Positions 4,179 to 5,080 of a stretch of 5,080 nt of DNA are shown here, one piece after another; the first letter of the stretch is position 1; the number at the start of each line of letters is the position of its first letter. The DNA is from Pseudomonadota bacterium (GTDB taxonomy: Bacteria; Desulfobacterota; Desulfobacteria; Desulfobacterales; RPRI01): the NCBI GenBank assembly GCA_018830925.1, contig JAHJRK010000365.1:1-5080 (forward strand). Reading direction: 5' to 3'. The notes under the pieces were generated by a model. The model ran no database searches and was not told the DNA's origin. It saw nothing but the letters and a program-made list of their open reading frames with translations. The translations under genes were made by a program, and so were the position numbers.

Positions 4179-5080
4179 ATGAAATCAAAAGATATAGGCT
4201 TTAATCTGCTCGCCGTCGATTCTTGTGGCGCAAGAAAGGGAGAATTTACAACAGCTCACGGGAAAGTTCAAACACCTGCTTTTATGCCTGTGGGCACAGC
4301 CGGATTTGTGCGCTCAATTACGCCGCGGGATGTTGCCGAGACCGATTCTGAGGTTATTCTCGCGAATACATACCATCTCTCTCTGGGAGAAAGGCTTGCC
4401 ACTGTCAAACGGATGGGCGGCCTTCATCGTTTCATGGGCTGGGATAAGACCATTCTTACCGATTCGGGCGGTTTTCAGGTATTTTCTCTCCCCGGAAGAG
4501 AGATAAACGATGACGGAGTCTCATTTTCATACGAGGAGGACGGAGAGCGTGTTTTTTTTACGCCTGAAAAATCAATGGAGATTCAGCGGGATCTCGGAGC
4601 CGATATTGTTATGGCTTTTGATGAGTGCGTTGAACACACCGCATCGAGGGAATATATCGAAAAATCGGTCGAGCGCACGACCGGATGGGCAAAGAGGTGC
4701 AGGGATGTTGAATTAAAGGAATATCAGTTCATGTTCGGTATCATTCAGGGAGGTATTTTCCCTGATCTAAGGCAGAAAAGCGCCATTGAAATTACCTCGA
4801 TCCCTTTTGACGGATATGCCATAGGCGGGGTCAGTGTCGGAGAGGGCTTTGAACTCATGAAAAAGGTTGTGGAGGTTACCGCCCACTTTTTACCGGAGCA
4901 GAAACCTAGATATCTGATGGGAGTTGGACTTCCTGAAGACATACTTGCCGCCGTGCAGGGTGGGATGGATATGTTCGACTGCGTAATTCCCACCAGGTAC
5001 GCCCGCCAGGGAACCTTGTTTACCCGGATAGGCAAAATCAGGATTCTTGACAAAACCTACAGGAAAGACAAGTTCCCGCT
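4179..5080 (+). CDS. tgt: tRNA-guanine transglycosylase (queuine/preQ1), 3' end cut by window
   Basis: The first 300 codons of a protein usually about 370-380 residues long; the frame is open to the window end. Tgt swaps guanine-34 in GUN-anticodon tRNAs (Asp, Asn, His, Tyr) for preQ1 in bacteria, the key step of queuosine synthesis. Visible: N63-TYHL, D95 in TDSGGFQVFSL (general base), FDEC at 147-150, GIIQGG at 187-192, GGVSVGE at 216-222, and nucleophile D267 in MFDCVIPTR. Cys150 and Val220 match the bacterial preQ1 pocket; eukaryotic enzymes have Val and Gly there, which admit queuine. Oddities are PTRYARQG where PTRNARNG is usual, and VEHTA after FDEC where TPYPA is usual. The zinc-binding CxCxxC-H region lies beyond the window. 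ATG 4179 aligns with the family start; the ribosome site is a weak GGAAAAA. It follows the transporter stop by 15 bp and should share its transcript. Confidence 0.95.
   Translation, partial: MKSKDIGFNLLAVDSCGARKGEFTTAHGKVQTPAFMPVGTAGFVRSITPRDVAETDSEVILANTYHLSLGERLATVKRMGGLHRFMGWDKTILTDSGGFQVFSLPGREINDDGVSFSYEEDGERVFFTPEKSMEIQRDLGADIVMAFDECVEHTASREYIEKSVERTTGWAKRCRDVELKEYQFMFGIIQGGIFPDLRQKSAIEITSIPFDGYAIGGVSVGEGFELMKKVVEVTAHFLPEQKPRYLMGVGLPEDILAAVQGGMDMFDCVIPTRYARQGTLFTRIGKIRILDKTYRKDKFP

Noticed and set aside
4225..5053. Frames at 4225-4506, 4510-4716 (plus) and 4745-5053 (minus)
   Set aside because: All lie inside tgt in the wrong frame or strand. The tgt frame is open from 4179 to the window end and carries all family motifs.

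Overview
The window looks like chromosomal DNA from a Gram-negative bacterium. It holds housekeeping genes at both ends and a small AT-rich accessory island between about 1.6 and 2.75 kb. Base composition of the core genes is moderate. A lipobox lipoprotein and a proteobacterial-type tgt point to Proteobacteria or Desulfobacterota in the broad sense. The tandem TTGAATCC-type spacer repeat reminds me of sulfate-reducer genomes, but that is memory, not proof, and the genus cannot be named.

Layout, left to right. A complete YbdL-type methionine aminotransferase gene (6-1148) lies on the minus strand. A spacer follows with a three-copy 8-bp tandem repeat and a 12-bp palindrome. Next is a doubtful plus-strand ORF of about 101 codons (1320-1625) that meets a small two-helix membrane protein gene (1618-1833, minus) tail to tail. 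Positions 1887-2738 carry what I read as two integron gene cassettes in tandem on the minus strand. They encode a three-helix membrane protein (1946-2317) and a lipoprotein (2379-2729), each followed by an attC-like imperfect palindrome. No integron integrase is visible. Diverging from the cassettes is a plus-strand pair with its own promoter and a strong ribosome binding site: a concentrative nucleoside transporter (2919-4163), then, after 15 bp, tgt (4179-end), the queuosine base-exchange enzyme, cut off by the window edge.

Two points stand out. First, the cassette pair is unusually easy to read: boundary, R boxes, hairpins and short leaders all fit, and even the predicted insertion edges can be proposed. 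Second, the transporter carries the residue quartet known from purine-selective CNT proteins and is tightly coupled to tgt. This suggests, as inference only, import of a purine-like nucleoside such as queuosine or a related 7-deazaguanine precursor.
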